Below, one piece after another: positions 28,622 through 38,230 of a DNA stretch of 64,000 bases; positions within the stretch are counted from its first letter, which is position 1, and each line of letters starts with the position of its first letter. The stretch covers positions 2,485,116-2,549,115 of the forward strand of contig JAVSMP010000001.1 of NCBI GenBank assembly GCA_032027145.1. The letters run 5' to 3'. The notes under the pieces were generated by a model. The model did no database searches. It was given only the letters and a program-made list of their open reading frames with translations, and had not been told where the DNA came from. Origin of the DNA: Ignavibacterium sp. GTDB taxonomy: Bacteria > Bacteroidota > Ignavibacteria > Ignavibacteriales > Ignavibacteriaceae. A program made the translations under genes and the position numbers.

Positions 28622-30120
28622 TCAACATCATCGACAAACAATGTAAAGATTCCGGCAAATATCATTGAGACGCCGCCAAGTAAAAGTGCATAAATTGCTT
28701 CACCATTAAAAATTGATCTGACGAAAAATCCCAGTATCGCCGCTGCAGTTATTTGCGGAATTACAATAAAAAAATTAAAGATCCCCATGTAAACTCCCAT
28801 CTTTTCAGCAGGAAGTGAGCCGGCAAGAATGGCATAAGGCATTGCAAGTATTGATGCCCAGGCTAATCCGATTCCAAGTTCTGAAATTAAGAGTAGGTTT
28901 GGATCTTTAATTACATAAAAAGAAGCAAATGAAATTCCTCCGATAATTAACGATATCATATGCACAGTTTTACGATTTGTAAATTTTGCGATCCACATAA
29001 TTGCAAAAGCCATAATGGCGGCAAAGCCATTATATACTGCCATTAACACACCAACCCAATCTGCTCCCTGATTATATAATTCCGAAGCAGGATCAGTTGC
29101 ACCATAAATATGATGAGTTACTGCCGGCGTTGTGTAAATCCACATTGCAAATAAAGCGAACCAAGTAAAAAACTGAACTACAGCAAGCTGTTTCATTGTT
29201 TTAGGCATTTTGTAAAGATCATTTAGAATAGAAACTAAGCCAGATGAAGTTTTATTTTGATTAGTGATAACCCCCGCAATCAATTGCAGTAAACCAAAAA
29301 TTACAGAACCCATAAATAGAACATAAAGTCCGTAATCATTTTCTTTAAGAATAAAATATAGAATTGCTGAACCTATTAGTCCGGTTATAATCCAAATCAA
29401 TCCGTATTTATTAAATGCTGATGCAGAGATTGGTTTATCGGAAACAGGTTTTCTTATATCTGATTTATTTTCATGCTCACTGAAATTTTTTAATTCTTCG
29501 GGTGAATATTCTTTAGTTGAGAAAACAGTGTAAAGGACTGCGAGTAAAAAAACAGCACCGCCGATATAGAATGAGAATTTTACAGAATCCGGAATTTCAC
29601 CGGAAGCAGCAGTGTTAGAAATACCGAACCAATTTGTCATCATATATGGCAATGCAGATGCAACAATTGCTCCGATACCGATAAAAAAACTCTGCATAGA
29701 AAAACCAACTGTTCGCTGTTCAGAAGGCAGCATATCGCCTACAAATGCTCTGAATGGTTCCATAGAAATATTTATTGAAGCATCCATAATCCACAGCATT
29801 CCGGCAGCAACCCATAACACAGGTGAGTTAGGCATAATAACAATAGCAGCCGATGCAAGTAGTGCGCCTGCTAAAAAGAAAGGTCTTCGTCTTCCAAGTT
29901 TATTCCAGGTTTTATCGCTTATATGACCAATAATCGGCTGAACTATTAATCCGGTTACAGGTGCGGCAATCCATAAAACCGGGATTGCATCTATATTAGC
30001 TCCAAGCGTTTCAAAGATTCTGCTGACGTTTGCATTCTGCAGAGCAAAACCAAACTGGATTCCAAGAAACCCAAAAGACATATTCCAGATTTGCCAGAAA
30101 GATAGACGCGGTTTATTCAT
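28618..30120 (-). CDS. MFS sugar transporter (SLC45/GPH-like), second copy
   Basis: A 500-residue transporter with about 12 helices. The conserved loop GHISDKTWNKLGRRRPFF carries the same RRRPF motif as the protein at 25698-27203. The FRAFVGDMLPSEQRTVGFSMQ segment parallels FNPARSIIADLTPEGKKRT in the other copy. The two are clearly paralogous but diverged well beyond recent duplication. The likely substrate is a disaccharide or maltodextrin, from family and context. It is convergent with the hicA remnant and transcribed away from fni. Confidence 0.84.
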   Translation of the reverse strand: MNKPRLSFWQIWNMSFGFLGIQFGFALQNANVSRIFETLGANIDAIPVLWIAAPVTGLIVQPIIGHISDKTWNKLGRRRPFFLAGALLASAAIVIMPNSPVLWVAAGMLWIMDASINISMEPFRAFVGDMLPSEQRTVGFSMQSFFIGIGAIVASALPYMMTNWFGISNTAASGEIPDSVKFSFYIGGAVFLLAVLYTVFSTKEYSPEELKNFSEHENKSDIRKPVSDKPISASAFNKYGLIWIITGLIGSAILYFILKENDYGLYVLFMGSVIFGLLQLIAGVITNQNKTSSGLVSILNDLYKMPKTMKQLAVVQFFTWFALFAMWIYTTPAVTHHIYGATDPASELYNQGADWVGVLMAVYNGFAAIMAFAIMWIAKFTNRKTVHMISLIIGGISFASFYVIKDPNLLLISELGIGLAWASILAMPYAILAGSLPAEKMGVYMGIFNFFIVIPQITAAAILGFFVRSIFNGEAIYALLLGGVSMIFAGIFTLFVDDVD

Positions 30121-30294
30121 TATTATTCCTTAGAATGATTAATTTATCAACAATGAAAAATAAAGAATGAATTTTAATTTAGATAACAGGTTTCAGGAAA
30201 AACAAATATTCAAAATCATTCATATCTTTTAAGTGCAACTGCAACTTTATTTTATTTTATATATTTTGCACCTAAAGTTTATAGCAATTCATAA

Positions 30295-31338
30295 ATGACA
30301 GAATCCATAACAGATATATCTAAAAGAAAAAAGGAGCACATTGATCTTTGTCTGACTGATGATGTTTCATTCAAAACCAAAACAAATGGATTTGAAAAAT
30401 ATGAGTTTATCCATAATGCAATAACTGAAGTTGATCTTTCCAAAATTTCTTTTAGAACTAAATTATTTTCTTACCACATCGAGTATCCGTTTATAATTTC
30501 TTGTATGACTGGCGGTACCAGTGAAGCAGAGCTTATAAATGAAAGACTTGCTAATGTTGCACAGTACCTAAAAATTCCTATTGGAGTCGGAAGCCAAAGA
30601 CAAGCGTTAGAAGATGAAAAATTTCATAATAGCTATAAGATAATAAGGAAGAATTCTTCTGCTGTTCCTGTTTTTGGTAATATTGGCGCAGCTCAATTAG
30701 TGCAATCAAAAGATTTAAAATCAGTTCTTAAACTTATTGATATGCTTGAGGCAGATGCTTTCTATATTCATTTAAATCCATTGCAGGAATTGCTTCAGAA
30801 GGAAGGTGAACCAAATTTTACCGGATTGTTAAAAAAACTTGAAAGGTTAATAAGTAAATCAAAAGTTCCAATCTTTATTAAAGAAGTTGGTGCAGGTATA
30901 AGTAAAAATGCTGCAATTAAACTGCTTGAAACGGGAGTAAAAGGGATTGATGTGGCTGGTGCCGGTGGAACAAGCTGGGCAGGTGTTGAAATTTTGAGAA
31001 ACAAAAAAAATGAAAATACTTTTTGGGACTGGGGATTACCGACTGCTTATTGTTTGAAAGAAATTTATCCTCTTAAAAAGAAATTTGATTTTCATCTTAT
31101 CGGCTCAGGCGGTATAAATTCTGCATACGATCTTGCTGCTGCATTTGCACTTGGTTCTGATTTAGCTGCTTCCGCAAGAATAATACTGCAGACACTTATA
31201 AATAATGGTGAAGAAAGTGTTAATACTCTTATAATCAGCTGGTTTGATTATCTTAAAAATGTAATGTTTTTAACTGGTTCTAAAAATCTAAGCGAATTAA
31301 AAAAAGATAAAATCATCAGGAAGGAATTTTTGTTTTGA
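30295..31338 (+). CDS. fni: Type 2 isopentenyl-diphosphate delta-isomerase
   Basis: A 347-residue FMN/NADPH-dependent enzyme interconverting isopentenyl and dimethylallyl diphosphate. Family segments include the N-terminal RKKEHIDLCL, ISCMTGGTSEA, IGVGSQRQALED, FGNIGAAQL, the HLNPLQE motif with its Mg-binding glutamate region, KEVGAGIS, DVAGAGGTSWAGVE and the flavin phosphate site GSGGINSAYD. It heads a gene run with the polyprenyl synthase, whose TTG start overlaps its stop (TTGA). Together they supply and elongate isoprenoid diphosphates. Confidence 0.94.
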   Translation: MTESITDISKRKKEHIDLCLTDDVSFKTKTNGFEKYEFIHNAITEVDLSKISFRTKLFSYHIEYPFIISCMTGGTSEAELINERLANVAQYLKIPIGVGSQRQALEDEKFHNSYKIIRKNSSAVPVFGNIGAAQLVQSKDLKSVLKLIDMLEADAFYIHLNPLQELLQKEGEPNFTGLLKKLERLISKSKVPIFIKEVGAGISKNAAIKLLETGVKGIDVAGAGGTSWAGVEILRNKKNENTFWDWGLPTAYCLKEIYPLKKKFDFHLIGSGGINSAYDLAAAFALGSDLAASARIILQTLINNGEESVNTLIISWFDYLKNVMFLTGSKNLSELKKDKIIRKEFLF

Positions 31339-32330
31339 AAGATTCTGATTATAATAAATTCAATAAGTTTTACGGGCAGCAGAGAGCTGTAATTGACAAA
31401 AAACTTGCGAATGCTTTAAAGAAAAGGAAACCTGAATCTTTATATGGTCCATCATCTTATATTTTGGAAAGCTGCGGAAAGAGATTAAGACCTCTGCTGG
31501 TTATCTTATCTGCAATGGCTGTTGGCGCTAAACCACAGAAGGTTTACAATGCTTCTTTGTCTGTTGAGATGCTGCATAATTTTACTTTAGTTCATGATGA
31601 TATAATGGATAATGCCGACCTTAGAAGAGGTAATCTGACATTACATAAAAAATATAATTTAAACACTGCTATTCTTGCTGGTGATTCTCTTTTAGCAGTT
31701 GCGTACGAGTATTTGTTAAAAGACTGCGATATAAATGCCCAACAGGTAATTAGTTCTTTTACAAATGGATTAGTTAAAGTTTGCGAGGGACAAAGTCTTG
31801 ATACTGAATTTGAAAGAAAAGCAAATGTTACACTTGATGAATACATTGATATGATATCCAAGAAAACCGCTGCTTTGCTTCAAACCTGCTGCGAAATCGG
31901 TGCTTATCTTGGAAACGGAAATTATGATGACATAAAATCATTGGCTGATTACGGAAACCATTTAGGAATTGCTTTTCAGATTCAGGATGATCTGCTTGAT
32001 ATCACCGCAGATAAAGCTGAATTTGGGAAAAGAATCGGCGGAGATCTGCTTGAAGGGAAAAAAACATTTTTGTTCATTGTTGCTTTAGATAGAGCAGTTG
32101 GTAAAGATAAAGAAGACTTATTGAAAGTTATTAAGAATAAAGGTATTCGCTCAAATCAGATTGAAAAATATAAAAGACTTTATGAAAGATTAGGTGTATT
32201 GGATGAAGCTAAGAAAGCTATAAAAAAGCGTACTGAAAATGCTTTAAGATCAATTGATAATTTATCAGATAAATTAAGTATAGATATTTTCTATTGGCTT
32301 GCAGATTTATTAATCAAAAGAAATAAATAA
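31335..32330 (+). CDS. Polyprenyl diphosphate synthase
   Basis: A 331-residue trans-prenyltransferase chaining isopentenyl units for quinone side chains or C20/C40 lipids. The two aspartate-rich Mg sites are DDIMD at residues 88-92 and DDLLD at 218-222. The FARM region upstream of the first motif and the GKRLRPLLV segment are typical of the family. It starts with TTG overlapping the fni stop, preceded by AGGAAGGA. Chain length cannot be fixed here; geranylgeranyl or octaprenyl synthase are the main options. ptsH follows with TAATG overlap. Confidence 0.9.
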   Translation: MKDSDYNKFNKFYGQQRAVIDKKLANALKKRKPESLYGPSSYILESCGKRLRPLLVILSAMAVGAKPQKVYNASLSVEMLHNFTLVHDDIMDNADLRRGNLTLHKKYNLNTAILAGDSLLAVAYEYLLKDCDINAQQVISSFTNGLVKVCEGQSLDTEFERKANVTLDEYIDMISKKTAALLQTCCEIGAYLGNGNYDDIKSLADYGNHLGIAFQIQDDLLDITADKAEFGKRIGGDLLEGKKTFLFIVALDRAVGKDKEDLLKVIKNKGIRSNQIEKYKRLYERLGVLDEAKKAIKKRTENALRSIDNLSDKLSIDIFYWLADLLIKRNK

Positions 32331-32596
32331 TGATTGAAAAAATAGTAAAAATTGTTAATAAAGCCGGGCTGCATACAAGACCTGCAGCAACTATCGTTAA
32401 GCTTGCTGCTAAATACAAAAGTGATTTTTTTATTTACAGAGATGGAATGAACATTAATGGTAAAAGCATTATTGGCGTAATGACTTTAGCTGCTGATATA
32501 GGTTCAGAGCTAAAACTGACTTTTGACGGACCTGATGAACAACAAGCTTGTGAAGAAATTTCAGCTTACTTTGAAAGGGGATTTGATGAATTATGA
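32330..32596 (+). CDS. ptsH: Phosphocarrier protein HPr
   Basis: An 88-residue phosphotransferase-system carrier. The phosphorylatable H15 lies in GLHTRPAA, and a regulatory serine S46 lies in NGKSIIGVM, the site used by HPr kinase in many bacteria. It is translationally coupled to ptsI (ATGA overlap) and starts one base inside the stop of the polyprenyl synthase. No EII permease gene is nearby, so a regulatory rather than sugar-transport role is plausible. Confidence 0.94.
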   Translation: MIEKIVKIVNKAGLHTRPAATIVKLAAKYKSDFFIYRDGMNINGKSIIGVMTLAADIGSELKLTFDGPDEQQACEEISAYFERGFDEL

Positions 32597-34359
32597 AATC
32601 TTTTAGAGAAATTTATAAAAGCTCAGATAATAAAATAATTGGTATTGCCGCTGCTCCTGGAATTGTAATTGGAAAAGCTTTTTTATTTTCCAAAGAAAAG
32701 CTTGAAATAAGTAAAACCCCGATTACAAATGCTGATGAAGCAATTAATAATTTTCAGGAAGCGATAAAACATTCAAAAAAAGAACTGAACAAAATATTTG
32801 GGTTTGCCCGAGAAAAAATGGATGGAGTGCGTGCTGCAATATTCGAAGCTCAGTTAATGATTCTTGATGATCCGATTCTTTTGGAACATATTAAGAAAAG
32901 AATCCAGAATGAAATGGTGCAGCCAGAGTTTGTTGTAGCTGATGAGATTTCTAAATATCAGGAGTTGATGATTATTTCACACGAATCCTATATGAAAGAG
33001 CGCGCACATGATATTGAAGATATAAAACAAAGAATAATCCGTAATCTGCAGAAGAAACGATGGCAGTCAAAAATTGAAAAAAACCTTATTGTTGTTAGTG
33101 AATCATTAACTCCTGCTGATACTTTATTATTCTCACGGAGAGAAGCATTAGCATTTGTTACTGATCACGGCGGATTAACTTCGCACGCTGCCATTATTTC
33201 CAGATCACTTAATCTGCCGGCAGTTGTAGGAACACAAAAAGCAACTCAGCTTATAAAAGATGGTGAGCAGATCGTGGTTGATGGTTTTCATGGCTATGTA
33301 ATTATCAATCCAACCGAAGTGCAGTTAGAGTTTTTCCGTGAGAAACAAGAAAGACTTTTGATACTTCAAAAAGGTTTGGAAGAATTAAAAAATTTGCCGG
33401 CTAAAACTTTAGATGGAAAGGAAATTAATATTGAAGCTAATGTTGATGTTACCGGCGAAATTGATCTGGTGCTTACAACTGGTGCAAATGGAATCGGGCT
33501 TTACCGTACAGAACAAATCTTAAATGAGCTTGGCTCATTTCCAGATGAAAAAGAGCAGACTGATATTTATTCTAAACTTGCTTCAAGAATGTATCCGAAA
33601 ATTTTAACTATCCGGGCTTATGATATTGGCGGTGATAAATTCAGAATAAACGAATACAAAGAACCTAATCCTTTTCTTGGTTTACGGGGAATAAGATTTC
33701 TGCTGGAAAATGAAAATTTATTTAAAGCTCAGATCCGTGCAGTTTTAAAAGCAAGCGAAAATAAAAATGTTAAATTCATGATTCCGATGATTACAACACT
33801 TGAAGAGATTTGGCAGTCTATAAAACTGATTCAGGAATGTAAAAGCGAACTTAGAAAAGAAAAAATTAAATTCGATAATCAGATGAAAATCGGTATAATG
33901 GTAGAGGTGCCGTCTGCTGCGGTTATGGCTAAAGAATTTTCAGATGAAATTGATTTCGTTAGCATTGGAACAAATGATTTAATTCAATATTTAATGGCAG
34001 TTGACAGAGGTAATGATCTGGTTTCAAATCTGTATCAGGAATTCAGCCCTGTTGTAATTAGAACGATTGCACATATTGTAAGAGAAGCAAAAAAAGGTAA
34101 AGTTCCGGTGAGCATTTGCGGTGAAATGGCAGCCGATACACTTGCAATTCCTTTATTAGTCGGGCTGGGCTTAGATTCTTTAAGTATGAGCCCTGCTACA
34201 ATTCTAAATGCTAAGAGGATTATCAGAAGTTTTGAATTTAAAAAAGCAAAAGTTCTTGCTAATGAATGTTTACAATGTAAAACTGAAATAGATATCCAAA
34301 AGAAAGTGCAGAAATTTTTTGAAGAGAATGAAATTTCAAGAACAAGGAATATTATATAA
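32593..34359 (+). CDS. ptsI: Phosphoenolpyruvate-protein phosphotransferase (Enzyme I)
   Basis: A 588-residue Enzyme I that takes phosphate from phosphoenolpyruvate and passes it to HPr. The N-terminal domain holds the active-site histidine H198 in GGLTSHAAIISRSL. The C-terminal PEP-binding barrel shows GIGLYRTEQI, NPFLGLRGIRF, GIMVEVPSAAVMA, the FVSIGTNDLIQYLMAVDRG signature and the CGEMAAD segment with its catalytic cysteine. The length is normal, and no GAF (PtsP) or EII fusion is present. It forms a unit with ptsH; the sugar isomerase follows 2 nt later. Confidence 0.95.
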   Translation: MKSFREIYKSSDNKIIGIAAAPGIVIGKAFLFSKEKLEISKTPITNADEAINNFQEAIKHSKKELNKIFGFAREKMDGVRAAIFEAQLMILDDPILLEHIKKRIQNEMVQPEFVVADEISKYQELMIISHESYMKERAHDIEDIKQRIIRNLQKKRWQSKIEKNLIVVSESLTPADTLLFSRREALAFVTDHGGLTSHAAIISRSLNLPAVVGTQKATQLIKDGEQIVVDGFHGYVIINPTEVQLEFFREKQERLLILQKGLEELKNLPAKTLDGKEINIEANVDVTGEIDLVLTTGANGIGLYRTEQILNELGSFPDEKEQTDIYSKLASRMYPKILTIRAYDIGGDKFRINEYKEPNPFLGLRGIRFLLENENLFKAQIRAVLKASENKNVKFMIPMITTLEEIWQSIKLIQECKSELRKEKIKFDNQMKIGIMVEVPSAAVMAKEFSDEIDFVSIGTNDLIQYLMAVDRGNDLVSNLYQEFSPVVIRTIAHIVREAKKGKVPVSICGEMAADTLAIPLLVGLGLDSLSMSPATILNAKRIIRSFEFKKAKVLANECLQCKTEIDIQKKVQKFFEENEISRTRNII

Positions 34360-34361
34360 TT

Positions 34362-35396
34362 ATGAAAATTAAAGAATATGTTCAAAAGTACGATCCCCAA
34401 AATCAATTTGATGTTTTAATTAATTCTTATCAGCAAATTGAATATGCATGGAAGAATGAATTAAGCATAACCGGAATTGATATAAAAGATATAAACAATA
34501 TTATCGTAAGCGGTTTAGGAGGCTCAGCAATAAGTGCAGATCTTTTAAGAAATTTTATTGCTGATGAATTGACTGTACCTTATGCGGTTAACAGAAATTA
34601 TAATCTGCCAAAATATGCTGATGAGAAAACACTGTTTATTGCTTCTTCTTATTCAGGGAATACTGAGGAGACTATCTCAGCCTTGAACGAAGCAATAAAA
34701 TCCAATTGTAAAATTATTTGTATTTCTACAGGCGGAAAAATTACAGAGATTGCTGAAGCTAACAGCATTTATAATATAAAACTGCTAAAAGGTTTTCAGC
34801 CAAGATATGCACTTGGATTAAGTTTCTTTTCACTTCTCAAATTATTTCAGCATTTAAAACTAATCAGCGATCAGTCAGATTTAGTAGAAAAAATCAGACT
34901 AATCTGGCAGCAAAAAGGATTACTATACTCAGCTGAAGATAATCATGCTGTTGCAATTTCTAAATCACTTATCGGATTTATTCCGGTTATCTATTCTGTA
35001 TCAGATTCTACAAACTCAGTTGGCTACAGGTTTAAATGTCAGCTTAACGAGAATTCTAAACTGCATGCTTTTCATCACGAAGTGCCTGAAATGAATCACA
35101 ACGAAATCATTGGTTGGGAGTCTTATCAGGAAAAGATATTTCATGCAAAGGTTATCAACATAAAAGATGATAGTTATCATCCTCAGACCAAAAAAAGATT
35201 TTCCATCCTTAAAGAGTTATTTGAAAAAGCCGGTGTAGAAATCATTGATCTGAAAAGCAATGAAGATAATTTTAAGGTCAGGCTATTGGATTTGATTTAT
35301 CTTTCGGATTGGATAAGTTATTACACAGGCGTATTAAGAGGATATGATCCAAGTGAAATTGATAATATCCACACGCTTAAAGAAAAACTAAGCTGA
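34362..35396 (+). CDS. Bifunctional phosphoglucose/phosphomannose isomerase
   Basis: A 344-residue SIS-domain isomerase interconverting glucose-6-phosphate or mannose-6-phosphate with fructose-6-phosphate. The first SIS domain has VSGLGGSAISADLLRNF and the phosphate-binding SSYSGNTEETISAL. The C-terminal half has LNENSKLHAFHHEVPEMNHN, which matches the active-site glutamate/histidine region of the archaeal-type dual-specificity enzyme. It is coupled to ptsI by a 2-nt gap. Confidence 0.92.
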   Translation: MKIKEYVQKYDPQNQFDVLINSYQQIEYAWKNELSITGIDIKDINNIIVSGLGGSAISADLLRNFIADELTVPYAVNRNYNLPKYADEKTLFIASSYSGNTEETISALNEAIKSNCKIICISTGGKITEIAEANSIYNIKLLKGFQPRYALGLSFFSLLKLFQHLKLISDQSDLVEKIRLIWQQKGLLYSAEDNHAVAISKSLIGFIPVIYSVSDSTNSVGYRFKCQLNENSKLHAFHHEVPEMNHNEIIGWESYQEKIFHAKVINIKDDSYHPQTKKRFSILKELFEKAGVEIIDLKSNEDNFKVRLLDLIYLSDWISYYTGVLRGYDPSEIDNIHTLKEKLS

Positions 35397-35416
35397 CAAA
35401 AACAAATTATTTTTTT

Positions 35417-38230
35417 TTGAAAAGCACACTGAAATATTCACTGCTGCTGTGTCTGATGTTTTATCAGATTTCAAATGCGCAGTTTTATTACTTCGGCAGA
35501 AATAAAGTTCAATACGAAGATTTTGACTGGAAGATTCTGCGGACTGAACATTTTAATGTTTACTACTATGGAGAAAATGTAGGCATTGCAGAGATTGGTG
35601 CAGGTATTGCAGAAGAAATATTTGATGAGCTGAAAGTTAAAACAAACAATATAATTACCAGGAAAATTCCGCTTATATTTTACAACACTTCAAATCATTT
35701 TCAGCAAACCAATGTTACACCGGGTTTTATACCTGAGGGTGTTGGTGGATTTTTTGAGTTTATGAAAGGAAGGGTTGTTATACCATCAACCGGTTCTTTG
35801 ACAGATTTCAGACATGTAATCAGACATGAACTTGTTCATGTTTTTATGACAAATAAAATATTCAGAGTGCTGCGTGACCATAGATTATCAACAGACCGGA
35901 TGCCGCCTCTATGGTTTGTAGAAGGTCTTGCCGAGTATTATTCCACAAAACCCGATGCTCAAGCAGAGATGGTTATGCGTGATGCTGTATTAAATAACTA
36001 TCATTTCGGAATTGAAAATATCTGGAGAATTTCCGGAACTTATCTGATGTATAAAGAAGGACAGAGTTTTCTTGAGTTTGTAGGTGAACAATATGGAACT
36101 GATAAAATCGAATTGATGTTAGAAAATTTCTGGATGTATTCATCTTTTAATGATGTAATAGAAAATATACTGGGAATGAAGATAGAGCAAATTGATATTG
36201 AATGGCAGTATTATCTCAGAAAAAAATATTTTCCGCTTTATCAATCAGAAATGCCGATTAATGTCGGAGCAAAGCAATTAACTGATTTTGGTTTCAATTT
36301 TTCACCTGTTCATTATAAACAGGATAAAAAAGATTTTATTTACTTTGTTGCAAACAGAACGGGATACTCTTCAATCTACAGGATTGAGCTAAATGAAGAT
36401 ATGGTTCCTGCTGAAGATCCGGAATTAGTTATTTCTGCTGAGCAGACATCTGAACTTGAAGCATTTCATTTACTTCAATCTGCAATAGATATTTCCAGAG
36501 ATGGATTGCTGGTATTTGCAGCAAAAAGTGATGCAACTGATGCAATTCATTTTTTTTCAGTTAAAGAAAACAAGATTATTAATTCCCTGCAAAAAGATTA
36601 TCTCATTTATATAACATCACCAAAGTTTTCACCAAATGGAAACAGAATTGTTTTTCAGGCTGTTGATCAAAAAGGTTATAGCGATATTTATGTTTACGAT
36701 ATTATTCAGGATTCTTTATCAAGATTGACTAATGATTATTATGACGACAGAGATCCAAGCTTCGGTTTGAATGAAGAAGTTTATTTTTCATCTGACAGAA
36801 CTTCCGGCGCTTTTGAAAAAAATTATAATATATTCAGCTACAACCTTACAACAAATGAAATTAAATATCTGACATACAACCAATTCAATAATTATAATCC
36901 GGTTTTATCTGATAACAAGCAGGAATTATTTATTACTTCGGATGCTGATGGAATAAGGAATGTGTGGAGTATGAAACTTGCACAGGATTCTGATTTAAAA
37001 GTGATGAATAAAGTAACTTACTTTTTGACCAGTGCCTTTGATCCGCGTTTGATGAATGATTCTATCTTAATTTTTGCAGGCTTTCAGAATTTTTCATTCC
37101 ATCTTTACAGTATGTATTTAAATAATGAAAATATTGACTCAACAGAATTTTTAACGATGGACCTAAGTAAAGCGTATGGTAAATGGACAGCAGGTTTTGA
37201 TGGGAATACTTATGATATTAAAAGGGTTGAATATGAAAATGAATACTCACTTGATATTGCAACAGGGGTTGTTTCAACAAATCCTGTTTTTGGGACGAGC
37301 GGCGGAGCTATACTAGGTCTTAGTGATATGCTTGGCGATGATAAATATTTATTCCTGCTTTATAACACAGCAACAATTCAAAGTGATATATTAAAGAGTT
37401 TTAATGTTGCACTGCAGAAAATCAATCTCTCCAAAAGAGTTAATTACGGATTCGGTGTTTTTAATTTCAGCGGTAACAGATATGATATAAGGGAATCAGA
37501 TGAGTTCTTTTTTGAAAGAAGTTTTGGCGGATCAGTATTTCTTGCCTATCCTATATCTAAGTTTAACAGACTTGAGTACACAGTAACACTTATAAATTCT
37601 GATCGCGGAATTATCGAAGGCATAACATCACGAAAATCCCTGATGCTAAGTAATTCCGTTGCTTATATTCAAGACAATTCATTGTGGGGTCCTAGCGGTC
37701 CGATTGACGGTTCAAGAGTAATGCTGCTTCTCGGATATACAAGCGATATAAAATACAGTAATATTAATTATTTCAGTATAATAGCTGATTACAGGATTTA
37801 TCAGAGATTAAGTTATCAAACAGCATTAGCATTAAGATTAGGTTTATTTTATAACGAAGGAAAAGAAGCACGCAGATATTTTATGGGCGGAAGCTGGGAT
37901 TTAAGAGGCTGGCCTCGCTGGTCTATCAGAGGTGAAAAAATGTGGTTGTCTTCACTGGAATTCAGATTTCCACTTATTGATCAGATAGTTATTAAGTTCC
38001 CGATTCTTGATATAGGTTTTTTCGGAATACGCGGTGCGGCATTCTTTGATATGGGAAGTGCGTGGGATACAGAATATAAAACTACTTATGGAAGTATAGG
38101 CGCAGGTATAAGATTTAACCTGTTTAATGTTTTAGTTTTGAGATATGATATCGGAAAGAAAATTGAAAAAGATTTTACTCAGTTTCAGCCGGGTCTGTTC
38201 TATCAGTTTTTCTTCGGATGGGATTTCTGA
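35417..38230 (+). CDS. Peptidase MA / TolB-propeller / outer-membrane barrel protein
   Basis: A 937-residue secreted protein with three recognisable parts. A signal peptide (about 1-22) leads into a gluzincin-like domain with HELVH at residues 137-141 and a downstream WFVEGLAEY giving the third zinc ligand, as in the peptidase MA family. A middle region (about 290-600) contains TolB/PD40-like beta-propeller repeats (SPNGNRIVFQA, DRDPSFGLNEEVYFSSD). The last 300 residues form a BamA-like surface-antigen barrel with GSWDLRGWPR and a terminal phenylalanine. It starts with TTG and no strong ribosome-binding site. I infer a surface-anchored metalloprotease; the substrate is unknown. Confidence 0.82.
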   Translation: MKSTLKYSLLLCLMFYQISNAQFYYFGRNKVQYEDFDWKILRTEHFNVYYYGENVGIAEIGAGIAEEIFDELKVKTNNIITRKIPLIFYNTSNHFQQTNVTPGFIPEGVGGFFEFMKGRVVIPSTGSLTDFRHVIRHELVHVFMTNKIFRVLRDHRLSTDRMPPLWFVEGLAEYYSTKPDAQAEMVMRDAVLNNYHFGIENIWRISGTYLMYKEGQSFLEFVGEQYGTDKIELMLENFWMYSSFNDVIENILGMKIEQIDIEWQYYLRKKYFPLYQSEMPINVGAKQLTDFGFNFSPVHYKQDKKDFIYFVANRTGYSSIYRIELNEDMVPAEDPELVISAEQTSELEAFHLLQSAIDISRDGLLVFAAKSDATDAIHFFSVKENKIINSLQKDYLIYITSPKFSPNGNRIVFQAVDQKGYSDIYVYDIIQDSLSRLTNDYYDDRDPSFGLNEEVYFSSDRTSGAFEKNYNIFSYNLTTNEIKYLTYNQFNNYNPVLSDNKQELFITSDADGIRNVWSMKLAQDSDLKVMNKVTYFLTSAFDPRLMNDSILIFAGFQNFSFHLYSMYLNNENIDSTEFLTMDLSKAYGKWTAGFDGNTYDIKRVEYENEYSLDIATGVVSTNPVFGTSGGAILGLSDMLGDDKYLFLLYNTATIQSDILKSFNVALQKINLSKRVNYGFGVFNFSGNRYDIRESDEFFFERSFGGSVFLAYPISKFNRLEYTVTLINSDRGIIEGITSRKSLMLSNSVAYIQDNSLWGPSGPIDGSRVMLLLGYTSDIKYSNINYFSIIADYRIYQRLSYQTALALRLGLFYNEGKEARRYFMGGSWDLRGWPRWSIRGEKMWLSSLEFRFPLIDQIVIKFPILDIGFFGIRGAAFFDMGSAWDTEYKTTYGSIGAGIRFNLFNVLVLRYDIGKKIEKDFTQFQPGLFYQFFFGWDF

